From NCBI RefSeq assembly GCF_001553955.1, contig NZ_CP014234.1, positions 1,550,001-1,614,000 of the forward strand: a stretch of DNA of 64,000 nt. The letters are read 5' to 3'. The stretch comes from Moraxella osloensis (GTDB lineage: Bacteria; Pseudomonadota; Gammaproteobacteria; Pseudomonadales; Moraxellaceae). This document shows positions 18,675 through 27,884 of the stretch, in pieces. Position numbers and translations under genes: made by a program. Each line of letters begins with the position of its first letter. Positions within the stretch are counted from its first letter, which is position 1. Under the pieces are notes generated by a model. It saw only the letters and a list, made by a program, of their open reading frames with translations, had not been told where the DNA came from and searched no databases.

Positions 18675-19340
18675 ATGTCTGCTAATTTATTGACTGACCC
18701 GCGTGTCGAAGCCCATCCATTTGGTAACTTCTTTTTTGCGGATACCAAAGTCTTGATGATGGGTACCATGCCGCCCACGCCTGACAAATGGTGCATGGCA
18801 TTTCATTACCCCAATTTTTATAATGATATGTGGCGTATCATGGGCAAGGTGTTTTTTGATGATATCGATTATTTTCGAGTCGGTGACGAAAAACGCTTTG
18901 ATGCCGAAAAAATCAAAGCATTTTTACAGGCTTATAACATCGGTGAGTGTCCTTCAGTCACTCACGTCATCCGCGAAAAAGGCAATGCGGCTGATGAACA
19001 TTTAACCGTGGTTGCTACAGTTGATTTGGGTAAAGTTTTGGCACAGCTTGAGCAAGTCAAGTGGATATATACCACCGGTGGCAAAGCCACAGAAGTGCTG
19101 ATAGCGCTGGTGAACCAAAGTATCATTGACCCTGCGTCACCCTATTTCAATCCCAGCCAAACACCCTATAAACTACCAAAAACCAATCAGTTTCTTGAAG
19201 TTAACGCTTTTGGGCGAGCATTTGGTATTTATCGGTTGCCATCGACCTCGCGCGCTTACCCGCAAAGCTTGGAGAAAAAAGTAGCCGCTTATCGCGCGTT
19301 TTTTACCTTGGCTGGGATATTGCCCGCACTCGGCAGTTAG
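18675..19340 (+). CDS. Uracil-DNA glycosylase superfamily protein
   Basis: A 221-residue protein with the fold pattern of the UDG superfamily, closest in motif to the hypoxanthine/mismatch-type enzymes. Motif 1 is VLMMGTMPP (residues about 26-34), followed by FHYPNFYNDMWRIMG. A TTGGKA block lies near residue 136, and LPSTSRAY near residue 195 fits the C-terminal active-site loop. It would remove damaged bases from DNA; the target base cannot be told from sequence. It starts 1 base after the lptG stop, so it is probably the third gene of the lptFG transcript. Confidence 0.75.
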   Translation: MSANLLTDPRVEAHPFGNFFFADTKVLMMGTMPPTPDKWCMAFHYPNFYNDMWRIMGKVFFDDIDYFRVGDEKRFDAEKIKAFLQAYNIGECPSVTHVIREKGNAADEHLTVVATVDLGKVLAQLEQVKWIYTTGGKATEVLIALVNQSIIDPASPYFNPSQTPYKLPKTNQFLEVNAFGRAFGIYRLPSTSRAYPQSLEKKVAAYRAFFTLAGILPALGS

Positions 19341-19501
19341 CATAATCAGCAGCTAGCAAATGATAAGCAAGTTGCCATGACACAATTGATATAGTCACTG
19401 TGCTTGCCCTATTTTATACTCGTTGCCTAAGACTGATAATCAATGCTGACAGTCATCATTTCAAAACACACCGTATAAAATCAACGCATGGGAGCCGATG
19501 C

Positions 19502-20323
19502 ATGTCCAACCCCGCACCATCAATTCTGCTTATCATCGCAATTATCAGCATGATTGGTTGTGAGCAATCTGATTCTCAGCAGCCAACACCCCCAACGGCT
19601 GCCAGCGCGAGCTCGCCCCTAGAATTTGATGATAAACCATTGCCCCAAGTATTAGACACACAGGCAATCAATAACAACATGCTCACCGTCAGTCAACTGG
19701 CACAAGGTTATGTGATGCCCGCCTCGAGCACCATCAATGACTATCAAGAAGCGTATTTTACTGTCATCAAGCAGCCAAGCATCGATGCGGCTGCAGCCAG
19801 TGACCCAAACACCCTCAATCAATTTGACTATATACCCATCTCACCGGATATGATTTTTGTCAAAACCATGCTGAGTCATTTTGATGAAATCATCGCGCTT
19901 GCCAATATTGAGCAGCGATACGGCAAAAATCCTGAACTGCTAGACTTAGCCCGAGACATTATCAGCTCACGCCAAAATGAATCACAAATATTACAGAATT
20001 GGCTTGCCATGCAACTGATTCAAAACACCGCTGACCCTAATCAGCCGATGGCAGATAGTGTGGCAGCCCAGCAAGAAATCGATAGCATTATCGATGATAT
20101 GCAGCAAGAAATGGTGGACACGGTCATGACTAAAAATGCCGACCAAGCGTTTGCCCAAACCGTGCTGATTCATCATAAAGGCGCGATTGCGTTCTCACAA
20201 GTGGTTGCCAAATATGGTAACGATGACAAAGTGCGTAGCCTTACCAATACCCTAATCGATACTCAACAAGCCGAAATACAACTTCTACAAAATTGGCTCC
20301 GTAACCACGGTTTTGCCCAATAA
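19502..20323 (+). CDS. DUF305 lipoprotein
   Basis: A 273-residue predicted lipoprotein. The ATG at 19502 is chosen for its GGGAG and the lipoprotein signal (hydrophobic IILLI region, lipobox ending MIGC); an in-frame ATG at 19400 adds 34 residues before it. Two DUF305-like four-helix halves follow. The first (about 115-185) has SHFDEIIALAN, and the second (about 215-272) has the typical IHHKGAIAFSQ; both end in LLQNWL or ILQNWL. DUF305 is ferritin-like and sometimes linked to metal resistance; no metal-resistance gene is adjacent here. The first half lacks the second His of the HH pair. Confidence 0.8.
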   Translation: MSNPAPSILLIIAIISMIGCEQSDSQQPTPPTAASASSPLEFDDKPLPQVLDTQAINNNMLTVSQLAQGYVMPASSTINDYQEAYFTVIKQPSIDAAAASDPNTLNQFDYIPISPDMIFVKTMLSHFDEIIALANIEQRYGKNPELLDLARDIISSRQNESQILQNWLAMQLIQNTADPNQPMADSVAAQQEIDSIIDDMQQEMVDTVMTKNADQAFAQTVLIHHKGAIAFSQVVAKYGNDDKVRSLTNTLIDTQQAEIQLLQNWLRNHGFAQ

Positions 20324-20342
20324 TCGGTTGCTGTAGCAAATA

Positions 20343-20380
20343 AAAAGGGCGGATTATCACAGTATAACCCGCCCTTTTTT
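20343..20380 (+). terminator. Terminator after the DUF305 gene
   Basis: GGGCGG and CCGCCC arms with A and T flanks and a six-T tail. Confidence 0.85.
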
Positions 20381-20423
20381 AACATTAAACTCACCTAATT
20401 GATGTTGGCTAACTTGATGTTTG

Positions 20424-20750
20424 TTAGCTGTCATCCACATCATGAATCATTCGCGTGAGCATGATTTGCCGCTGTAACTGCCGAAGCGGTCTTAGCTCGT
20501 CAAGCAGCGATAGTATCAAGCCAATCGCTTGCGGACTGGCATCAAAATCACGGCGTAGGCGTGAGGCAAGGCGCACTGTGGTCAATTGTGTGCTATTAAA
20601 ATAGGGCTGGCTATCGATAGCAGGCGTTTCAGCATAAATAATATCTTCATCCATCAGCGCTAATATCCAGCTTTTATCCCAACTACTCGCCATAATCAAA
20701 TCATCTAAGGTTAACCGTAATGATAAATCCGTATGGGTGGTTTGAGCCAT
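20424..20750 (-). CDS. cbpM: CbpM-like chaperone modulator
   Basis: A 108-residue protein of the MerR-like CbpM family, which binds the J domain of CbpA and restrains it. The C-terminal half shows the family pattern YFNSTQLTTVRLASRLRRDF...AIGLILSLLDELRPLRQ. The N-terminal half is a small winged-helix-like segment with weak conservation. It lies 112 bp downstream of cbpA on the same strand. AGGAG precedes the ATG. The assignment rests on both motif and neighbour. Confidence 0.82.
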   Translation of the reverse strand: MAQTTHTDLSLRLTLDDLIMASSWDKSWILALMDEDIIYAETPAIDSQPYFNSTQLTTVRLASRLRRDFDASPQAIGLILSLLDELRPLRQLQRQIMLTRMIHDVDDS

Positions 20751-20862
20751 GTTACACTCCTGTTGTGTCTCTATAGTTATGTTTGTTGCCTGTTTGTCAT
20801 TTTTTTTATTGTACTGCCTATTTTTTTTGCTTAGTTATCAATAAAGCTTAATTATCAATAGA

Positions 20863-21858
20863 TTAGCGCTTTGGGACAAACGAGGGAAATGCCGATTTGA
20901 ACGCTTCATACGCTTGGATATCTGCGTCTGTATTAATTTTTGGCAACACGATATTTAAACTTAAATACAAATCACCGGGTTCTTTGGCTGGGATACCTTT
21001 ACCTTTAAGGCGCAGATTGGTACCGGTGCGGCTATTTTTTGGTACATTGACATTGACCTTGCCAGCAGGCGTGTTGACCGTGATTTGACCGCCCATAGCT
21101 GCTTCCCAAGGCGCAACGTCTACCGTTTGGAACACGTCTTTGCCTTCTACACGGATGTTGTCTGGGTGATTAAATTTAATTTTTAGGTACAAATCGCCAT
21201 TATCACCGCCATACGGGCTTGGACTGCCTTGTTTTGCCAAGCGAATTTGTTGTCCTTCGGCAATACCTTTGGGAATTTTGACTTCAATGGTCTTGGTTTG
21301 ATAATCCAGCCCTGTCGCGGTTCGTACCGGTAAATTTAGGCTAATTTTACGGGTATCGCCTTCATAAGTAGCTTTTAAATCAATTGATAACTCGGCATGC
21401 TGATCGTCGCCTTTGCTCGAGCGTTGCGACTGTCTGCCACCAAATCCGTCTGCGAACCCGCCCCCAAATGTCGAGAAAATATCATCAAATCTAAAGCCAC
21501 CCGCGCCTTGCGACTGACGACCGCCTGCCCCACCGCCAAACTGGCGGAGGATTTCATCCAAATCCGCTTGGCTCATATTGGCATTAAAGCCCTGACCGCC
21601 GCCCATGCCGCCCCCCATACCGCCAAAGCCTTGACCCATATAAGGATTGTCGAGCATCAGGTCGTATTGGGCGCGTTTTTCAGCGTCTTTGAGCGTTTCA
21701 TAGGCGTTATTGATTTCACCCATTTTGGCGTCGGCATCGGGTGAGTCGTTGATATCAGGGTGATATTGTCGTACCAGTTTGCGATAGGCTTTTTTAATAT
21801 CTGCTTCACTGGCTTTTTTATCGACGCCTAAAATGTCATAATAGTTTTTTTCTGCCAT
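20863..21858 (-). CDS. cbpA: CbpA-type DnaJ co-chaperone
   Basis: A 331-residue J-domain protein, partner of DnaK. The ATG at 21858 is chosen (AAGGA upstream; product begins MAEKNYYDILGV); the frame runs 29 codons further without a family match. The J domain (residues 1-70) holds the HPD motif in RQYHPDIND. A Gly/Met/Gln-rich linker follows (about 80-165), then the two C-terminal substrate-binding beta domains. The Cys-rich zinc domain of true DnaJ is absent, which defines the CbpA type. The C-terminal helix is short. Confidence 0.93.
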   Translation of the reverse strand: MAEKNYYDILGVDKKASEADIKKAYRKLVRQYHPDINDSPDADAKMGEINNAYETLKDAEKRAQYDLMLDNPYMGQGFGGMGGGMGGGQGFNANMSQADLDEILRQFGGGAGGRQSQGAGGFRFDDIFSTFGGGFADGFGGRQSQRSSKGDDQHAELSIDLKATYEGDTRKISLNLPVRTATGLDYQTKTIEVKIPKGIAEGQQIRLAKQGSPSPYGGDNGDLYLKIKFNHPDNIRVEGKDVFQTVDVAPWEAAMGGQITVNTPAGKVNVNVPKNSRTGTNLRLKGKGIPAKEPGDLYLSLNIVLPKINTDADIQAYEAFKSAFPSFVPKR

Positions 21859-22034
21859 TATTATTGTCCTTACAATTTTGCGAATAATGTTATTCGCGCA
21901 GCAATGTGATGATATTAATATAATGGCTATTTTGGCATTTTTCAAAGCTTCTTTGGTAATTAAAGATAGATTAGCGCCAAGTGATATCAGCGCTTAATCG
22001 CAGTTTTGGGCTTTTTTTGACAACAGGATAACAG

Positions 22035-22670
22035 ATGACAAAGGTTGCATTGTTAGATTATGGCATGGGTAATTTACATTCGGCGGGTAAAGCCTTGACG
22101 GCAGTGGGCGCTGATGTGTCGATCACGCGCGACCCGGCAGTGATTGCGGCGGCGGACAAAATCGTCTTCCCTGGCGTAGGGGCAATGCGCGACTGCATGG
22201 CAGAGATGCAGGCAGCAGGAATCGCTGATGCTGTCAAAACGGCTGTATTTAATAAGCCTGTAATGGCGATTTGTGTAGGGATGCAGGCGTTGTTTGAGCG
22301 CTCAGAAGAAAATGACGGGGTAGACTGTCTAGGGGTACTGGGCGGTGACGTCAAACGCTTTGATGATCATTGGCTAGATGACAAAAACGAACGCATTAAA
22401 GTGCCGCATATGGGTTGGAATACTACTACCCATATGGATTTGGCGCATCCGCTATGGCAAGGGATTGAAGATAATACCCATTTTTATTTTGTGCACAGTT
22501 TTTATTGTGTGCCGTCTGATACCTCGATTGTGGCGGCAACCTGTGATTATGGTGTCGAGTTTTGTGCCAGCGTGATTAAAGATAATTTGTTTGCGACCCA
22601 GTTCCATCCCGAAAAAAGCCATACCGCAGGGTTGCAGCTATTGAAGAATTTTGTGGAGTGGAAGATTTAG
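22035..22670 (+). CDS. hisH: Imidazole glycerol phosphate synthase, glutaminase subunit
   Basis: A 211-residue class I glutamine amidotransferase that supplies ammonia to HisF in histidine synthesis. The catalytic triad is visible: Cys80 in the AICVGMQ elbow, His191 and Glu193 in [14 protein letters not shown] near residue 45 and MGWN near 127 are HisH hallmarks. AGGATAACAG precedes the ATG. It stands alone: neither hisF nor hisA is adjacent, while a hisB start lies about 41 kb away at 63947. Confidence 0.95.
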   Translation: MTKVALLDYGMGNLHSAGKALTAVGADVSITRDPAVIAAADKIVFPGVGAMRDCMAEMQAAGIADAVKTAVFNKPVMAICVGMQALFERSEENDGVDCLGVLGGDVKRFDDHWLDDKNERIKVPHMGWNTTTHMDLAHPLWQGIEDNTHFYFVHSFYCVPSDTSIVAATCDYGVEFCASVIKDNLFATQFHPEKSHTAGLQLLKNFVEWKI

Positions 22671-22687
22671 TTGTTAACAAAAACAGT

Positions 22688-22713
22688 AAAAGGGCGCGAT
22701 GTGCGCCTTTTTT
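22688..22713. terminator. Bidirectional terminator between hisH and avtA
   Basis: AAAAGGGCGC pairs with GCGCCTTTTTT around a short loop, between convergent stops. Confidence 0.88.
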
Positions 22714-22724
22714 ATTGCTTGTTT

Positions 22725-24047
22725 TTATTGCTTGGCATAAACCGCTCTCACCACTTCCCCAATCGTGGCAATCCCTTTTTTCAGCGTCTCATCATCTTGG
22801 GCGATGCTTAGGCGAATGCACTCATGGGCGTGTTTAAAGTTGTCAGTATCCACGCCAACAAAGAAATGCTCGCTAGGGATAATCAATGTGCCTTTAGCTT
22901 TTAATCGCGCATACAATTCCACCGTGGTTATCGGCAAATCTTTAAACCACACCCACAAGAAAATCGCACCTTCAGGCTTGTGGATTTTCATCACATTGTT
23001 ATAGGGGCTTGGTAAGTCGCCCAGTTCTTGTTTTAGCAGCTGCACCGCTAATTTGGCTTGTCCTTGATAAAACGGACGAATATGATTGTCTGACAAATCT
23101 TTTAGCCGGTCATCTTGTAGCAGTGGCGTAGCAATCGCCGCACCAAAACGGGTCGGCGCTAGATTGACAATGGCGTTTAGGCTACTAATCGCTTTGACCA
23201 CCTGCGGATTGGCGACCACAATCCCTGTACGCACCCCAGGCAAACCGATTTTTGATAAGCTAAAGCACAAAATAATTTGCTCATTCCAATTGAGCGTGGC
23301 TTGGCTATAGATGATATTGGGGAACGGCATCCCATACGCATTGTCAATAATCAGGGGGATATCAAAGCGCTTGGCAATCGCTTCAAGGCGCGCCATTTCG
23401 TCATCAGTCAGCACGTTGCCTGTTGGGTTGGTCGGGCGTGAGCAGCAAATTGCCCCGATTTCGCCGTTGTGCAATTCAGCCAAATTCTCTAGGGTGTCAA
23501 AATCGACTCGGTATTTAAAAAAGCCGTCTTCACCTTGATGTTGCACAAATTCAATGCTGGGTAGCACTGCGATAAAATGCTGCCCATCCACATGAGCATC
23601 GGCATAACCCACGTACTCTGGGGCAAGGGGTAATAGAATTTTTTTATCTATGCTGCCTTGTTTAGTATCGTCAAACTGCCCACCAAACAAGTTAAATAAA
23701 TAAAAAAATGCGTTTTGTGAGCCATTGGTCAGGGCGATATTGTCTGTGGTAAGTCCCCAATCATAATGGCGATTAAAAAAATCTACCAATGCTGCAATAA
23801 ACTTGGCATCGCCCTGCGGCGTTGAGTAGTTTCCGATATTTTCGATGGCCATTGAACCCATATCACCTTCGGCTAGGCTTTTAAACACCGACCAATAGGT
23901 TTGGTTAACTTTATCAATGCGTGCTGGATTGCCACCGCCGAGCATATTAATCGGTTGCTCGCTGTTAAGCGCGTTGCCCAAATCATCCATTAACTGCAAA
24001 ATACCGCTGTTTTTGGTAAACTTTTCACCAAATTTTGAAAACTGCAT
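22725..24047 (-). CDS. avtA: Valine--pyruvate aminotransferase AvtA
   Basis: A 440-residue fold-type I PLP aminotransferase that interconverts valine/alanine and their keto acids. AvtA-specific blocks include MLGGGNPARI near residue 35, GNYSTPQGD, and the PLP lysine segment CFSLSKIGLPGVRTG (Lys at about residue 270). CSRPTNPTGNV is the cofactor-binding Asn region. AAAGGGGCAATC lies before the ATG. It is convergent with hisH. Confidence 0.94.
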   Translation of the reverse strand: MQFSKFGEKFTKNSGILQLMDDLGNALNSEQPINMLGGGNPARIDKVNQTYWSVFKSLAEGDMGSMAIENIGNYSTPQGDAKFIAALVDFFNRHYDWGLTTDNIALTNGSQNAFFYLFNLFGGQFDDTKQGSIDKKILLPLAPEYVGYADAHVDGQHFIAVLPSIEFVQHQGEDGFFKYRVDFDTLENLAELHNGEIGAICCSRPTNPTGNVLTDDEMARLEAIAKRFDIPLIIDNAYGMPFPNIIYSQATLNWNEQIILCFSLSKIGLPGVRTGIVVANPQVVKAISSLNAIVNLAPTRFGAAIATPLLQDDRLKDLSDNHIRPFYQGQAKLAVQLLKQELGDLPSPYNNVMKIHKPEGAIFLWVWFKDLPITTVELYARLKAKGTLIIPSEHFFVGVDTDNFKHAHECIRLSIAQDDETLKKGIATIGEVVRAVYAKQ

Positions 24048-24151
24048 GATTGCCCCTTTAATTTTGTCAAGCTATCTGCGTATTATAACAGCATGCCAGT
24101 GCCGTTGCCCGTTTTGACTCAGCTATACAGCCACCATCAGGATACCCCAGC

Positions 24152-25528
24152 ATGAAACCGCATTTACCCAAACTCAAAGGCTATAGCCACACTTGGCAAA
24201 CCACCTTGATGGTGATGTTGATGGTGCTGGTGAGCGTGGCGTTGTCGCTGTGGTTTTTTTGGCGCAGTCTGTATTTACCCGAGCTACAAAACCATGCGAC
24301 GTATCTTGCCCATCAGCTGTTAATGATTGATAAAGCGGATAAAGATTTTAAAAACAATCCCGAGCTTAAAAACTGGATTATTAATGCCTCGCATATTAAC
24401 GTGATTACTGACCCACAACAGATACCTTCTTTTCAAGAAAAAACCTTGGTGGATTATTTCACTAAGCGGATGGCAACACAGATGGAAACCGTGATGCAGC
24501 GTCCTGTATCGGTCAATTTTAAATTCAAACCCGTACCGATTTTGTATATTCAAGACAGTGCGCATCCGGATGTTTGGCTGCAAGAGCCTGTCAAGTTTTA
24601 TGCCAAATATAGCCCAACGTCGATTTATTTTTTCTTATTGGGGATTCCGCTTGCCACGTTGCTGACTATTTTGTTTTTGGTCAGACAATTAAATCGCCCG
24701 CTCAAACGCCTACAAAAAGTGGCAATTGACTACATCACCCTTGGGCACGCCAACAATTTGGCGACCAATGAAGGCTCAACAGAGATTCGTCAGGTGAATT
24801 TGGCATTTAACCGACTGTTTCATAACCTGATCCAAACCCAAAAAGAACGCAATATTATGCTCGCTGGTATTTCCCATGATTTGCGCACGCCACTGACGCG
24901 GATGCGACTCACAGCTGAGATGTTACCCGATGAGTTTTTGCGGGAAGGGCTAGTGTATGACATTGAGGACATGGACGCGATTTTGGAGCAGTTTATTTCA
25001 TTTATGAAAGATGGCTCAGATGAAGCAGTACGATTGACCAACCTGCGCCCTATCATTAACGAGATTGTGGTGCAGTTTGCCCCCACCCCATTTATTATCG
25101 ATATCCAAGACGATCTGCCCAGTGTGCCATTGCGACCCTTATCCATCAAGCGTCTGATCGTTAATTTGGTCAATAATGCTTGTCGCTATGGTCAGCCGCC
25201 CATTCATATTGAAATCAGCATTGATGATGAGCTACAGCCTACTGAGCAAGTGGTCACCGATGAAAATCTAACACCAGAGATAACCTCTAGACAAAAATAC
25301 TTAACCATCAAAGTTAGCGATGAAGGGCAAGGCGTTGCCGAAGATCAGCTTGAGCGGATTATGCAGCCGTTTGAGCGGGGCGAAACGGCACGTACCACGC
25401 AAGGAAGTGGACTTGGGCTTGCGATTGTAAGCCGCATTACTCACCTACACAATGGTAGCGTCATCGCTCGTAATCAGCCCAATGGCGGCGGTCTAGTAGT
25501 AGTGGTGAACATTCCGATTATAGAATGA
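24152..25528 (+). CDS. envZ: EnvZ-like osmosensor histidine kinase
   Basis: A 458-residue inner-membrane sensor kinase. Two membrane helices (about 18-38 and 157-178) enclose a periplasmic domain, followed by HAMP. The phospho-acceptor is His242 in AGISHDLRTPLTRMRL, almost the EnvZ wording. The ATP-binding domain has NLVNNACRYG (N box), DEGQGV (G1) and GSGLGLAIV (G2). In enterobacteria ompR directly precedes envZ; here the upstream gene is the divergent avtA, so the cognate regulator is elsewhere. The ribosome site is weak (GGATACCCCAGC before the ATG). Confidence 0.88.
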   Translation: MKPHLPKLKGYSHTWQTTLMVMLMVLVSVALSLWFFWRSLYLPELQNHATYLAHQLLMIDKADKDFKNNPELKNWIINASHINVITDPQQIPSFQEKTLVDYFTKRMATQMETVMQRPVSVNFKFKPVPILYIQDSAHPDVWLQEPVKFYAKYSPTSIYFFLLGIPLATLLTILFLVRQLNRPLKRLQKVAIDYITLGHANNLATNEGSTEIRQVNLAFNRLFHNLIQTQKERNIMLAGISHDLRTPLTRMRLTAEMLPDEFLREGLVYDIEDMDAILEQFISFMKDGSDEAVRLTNLRPIINEIVVQFAPTPFIIDIQDDLPSVPLRPLSIKRLIVNLVNNACRYGQPPIHIEISIDDELQPTEQVVTDENLTPEITSRQKYLTIKVSDEGQGVAEDQLERIMQPFERGETARTTQGSGLGLAIVSRITHLHNGSVIARNQPNGGGLVVVVNIPIIE

Positions 25529-25596
25529 ATGATTATAGAGTAAAGATGACATACCGATTGGTTGCTTAATAGGTTAGGCTAACCATGATTCCTTAG

Positions 25597-25641
25597 TAAC
25601 TTTGGTTTTGATAGCTTTGGTTTTGATAGCTTTGGTTTTGG
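25597..25641. repeat. Three 15-bp tandem repeats
   Basis: Units of the form TAGCTTTGGTTTTGA occur three times in a row with 2-3 changes, between envZ and the small membrane-protein gene and ending about 10 bp from the latter's stop. Confidence 0.75.
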
Positions 25642-25650
25642 TAGCCATTT

Positions 25651-25830
25651 TTACTTTTTAGTACCAATCATGGGGGGTAATTCACTTGACACATTGGTGG
25701 CTGTGACAGGGTGAACCAATGCTGCGCGCGCCTGTGAGACGGACTGGCTTTCATTAGGTTTGCGCAAAAAACTATAATAACCGAAAACCGCCATGTTGAG
25801 TACCACCAAGGCTAAAAATAGGTAACGCAT
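25651..25830 (-). CDS. Small single-pass membrane protein, unknown
   Basis: I do not recognise this 59-residue protein. The ATG at 25830 has GAGG 6 bases upstream and gives MRYLFLALVVLNMAVFGYYSF, a typical inner-membrane anchor. About 37 hydrophilic residues rich in Ser, Ala and Val follow. A longer frame from 25860 has no ribosome site. The anchor resembles the start of SPOR-domain or cell-envelope proteins, so it may be a shortened relative, but nothing proves that. Confidence 0.6.
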   Translation of the reverse strand: MRYLFLALVVLNMAVFGYYSFLRKPNESQSVSQARAALVHPVTATNVSSELPPMIGTKK

Positions 25831-25957
25831 GCCATCCTCGCTTGTGATGATTTCGCTCATCGGTTAATTGATGGGCGCAAGTTTCGCTAAACCATTGCAT
25901 AACTCACTAAAATTTAGCCCAGTCTGAACAAATTTGCAAGCGTTACGGGTAACGAGC

Positions 25958-27652
25958 TTATGACCCTTGCGCTTGCGTGTATTTTTTCTCGCTACTTTTT
26001 TGGGTAATTTCATCGGCCTCAATACTTGAAGCTAGCTGGCTTTTCGGCCACTTCATAATAAATCGCGCCCCACCCAAGGTCGGGCTTTCATCCACTGACA
26101 TACGACCATTAAACCAAAACGCAATTCGAGACACGATTGATAAGCCCAGACCATAGCCGCCCGAGGCACGGGTACGACTATCATCCAAACGCGCAAACGG
26201 GATAAAGACTTTTTCACGGTCTTTTTCTGCAATACCCTGGCCATCATCTTCCACACTGATAAAGGCTTCATTTTTTTCTAGGCCTGCTGAGATGATAATG
26301 GTGCTTTCAGCATAACGGGTGGCATTACCTGCCAAGTTTTGCAAAACACGGTGTAAATAGCGTCTATCGGCTTGTGCAAATACACCTTTTTGCACGTTGC
26401 CCACTTTGACAGTGACAGGTTTACCAAGCGCATTGGTCTCACGGGCAATCTGCGAAACGAGTTCTTGCAAATCGACATCTTCCCAGTCCATTTTAGGTGA
26501 GCCTTCTTCAAGCTTGGCATAGGTCAAAATTTCATCAATCAAGCCATTGAGCGATTCGATATCTTGGTCGATATAATCACGCTGACTCATCCGATCCTCA
26601 TAATCATCCGTATCAGCCAGCATATCCACGGCAAAGCGGATACGTGCTACTGGGGTGCGCAGCTCATGGGATACGGCACGGGTCAACTCGCGCTGGGATT
26701 CAATCAAACGGCGGATGTGCTCAGTCATACTATTAAAGGTTGCAGCTAGATGGGCAATTTCATCTTCGCCCACGACTTTTACTTTGGTATTGAGCTTACC
26801 TTCGCGCACTTTGGTGATACCGCTTTGAATCAGCTGCAATTTACGCTCTAATGGGAAAATCAGCGCATACACCCCTAGGCTAATCAAGAACATACTAATG
26901 AGCGTGATACTAATAATCAGATTAAGCGGAAACCAGTTAAATAGCGGAATGGGTCCCAAATCCACTACGATATCTTGAAGTTCAGTCGGTGCTAATACCC
27001 GAATCGATGAATTCTCTACACTGGTATTGTCACGGAACATAATCACAATATCTTTGCGATACAGGCGCGCTTTTTGGTCGGTATCAAGCTGCAGTTTATT
27101 AATGGATTGTAAGGTGAGCTTAAAAGGGAAAAATTTTTGAATTTGTTGCAAGCGTTGCTGTTTTTCTGCCAAAGTACGATAGTGAGACAAATCATCGAGC
27201 AGCAACACGCCTACCCCTTTGATTTGTTGCTCACTAAGTTTATTAAAACTTGCATGCAAGACGTTATCTTCACCCGAGATTTTATAATAAATATCAGCCG
27301 TATTGGTATCGCTATTAAAACGTACTACCGCTTGTTGTTTATTGAGTCGATTGATTTCGCTGGTTCTAAAGTCCGCTTTTGAGATCGGTTCGATATTAAA
27401 CTTGGTGTCAAATAAAGTACTGACATCAGAGAGCCAAAAATTACGCTCTTTGGCAGTGACTTGCCGCGATAAGCCTGAATCAATGAGATAAAATGCTGCT
27501 GATGCCATATCCTCACGATAACTCTGTACCCGCTCTGCATTGATAGTGGTGATAAGCAGTTGGGCAAAAAATGCAACCAACAAACAGATAAATAACAGAC
27601 CTGCATAAATTCGCAGAAAAATAGACTGGTTTAAGGAGGATAATAGCGGCAT
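25958..27652 (-). CDS. bfmS: BfmS/RstB-like sensor histidine kinase
   Basis: A 564-residue inner-membrane kinase. Membrane helices lie at about 12-34 and 243-266 around a 200-residue periplasmic domain. HAMP follows (about 267-320), then the HisKA domain with His329 in RAVSHELRTPVARIRF. The ATPase domain shows NLAGNATRYA, VEDDGQGI and GYGLGLSIV. It sits downstream of the bfmR-like regulator on the same strand, 232 bp away, with a terminator in between. The symbol rests on neighbourhood and on the regulator's close match to Acinetobacter BfmR; RstB is the enterobacterial equivalent. Confidence 0.82.
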   Translation of the reverse strand: MPLLSSLNQSIFLRIYAGLLFICLLVAFFAQLLITTINAERVQSYREDMASAAFYLIDSGLSRQVTAKERNFWLSDVSTLFDTKFNIEPISKADFRTSEINRLNKQQAVVRFNSDTNTADIYYKISGEDNVLHASFNKLSEQQIKGVGVLLLDDLSHYRTLAEKQQRLQQIQKFFPFKLTLQSINKLQLDTDQKARLYRKDIVIMFRDNTSVENSSIRVLAPTELQDIVVDLGPIPLFNWFPLNLIISITLISMFLISLGVYALIFPLERKLQLIQSGITKVREGKLNTKVKVVGEDEIAHLAATFNSMTEHIRRLIESQRELTRAVSHELRTPVARIRFAVDMLADTDDYEDRMSQRDYIDQDIESLNGLIDEILTYAKLEEGSPKMDWEDVDLQELVSQIARETNALGKPVTVKVGNVQKGVFAQADRRYLHRVLQNLAGNATRYAESTIIISAGLEKNEAFISVEDDGQGIAEKDREKVFIPFARLDDSRTRASGGYGLGLSIVSRIAFWFNGRMSVDESPTLGGARFIMKWPKSQLASSIEADEITQKSSEKKYTQAQGS

Positions 27653-27827
27653 AAAAATCTAGGGTAAAGGGCTATAGATAATAGCCGTATTATTACCTAG
27701 CAAAATTAATATTACAATGTAAAATTCATGAAAAACGTTGAGGCGACTGTCTAGTAACGTAGGAAATTGTTGTCCAAAACCTTTCAATCGCTAGGTAGCA
27801 AAGAGCAAAGTTACCAGTGATAGCGAT

Positions 27828-27857
27828 AAAAAAAGCCAGCTTGATGCTGACTTTTTT
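27828..27857 (-). terminator. Terminator between bfmR and bfmS
   Basis: A GTCAGC/GCTGGC stem flanked by long A and T runs, about 28 bp after the bfmR stop. It suggests that the kinase is only partly cotranscribed or has its own promoter. Confidence 0.8.
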
Positions 27858-27884
27858 ATCGATACTGTGTTTATCAATACTATG

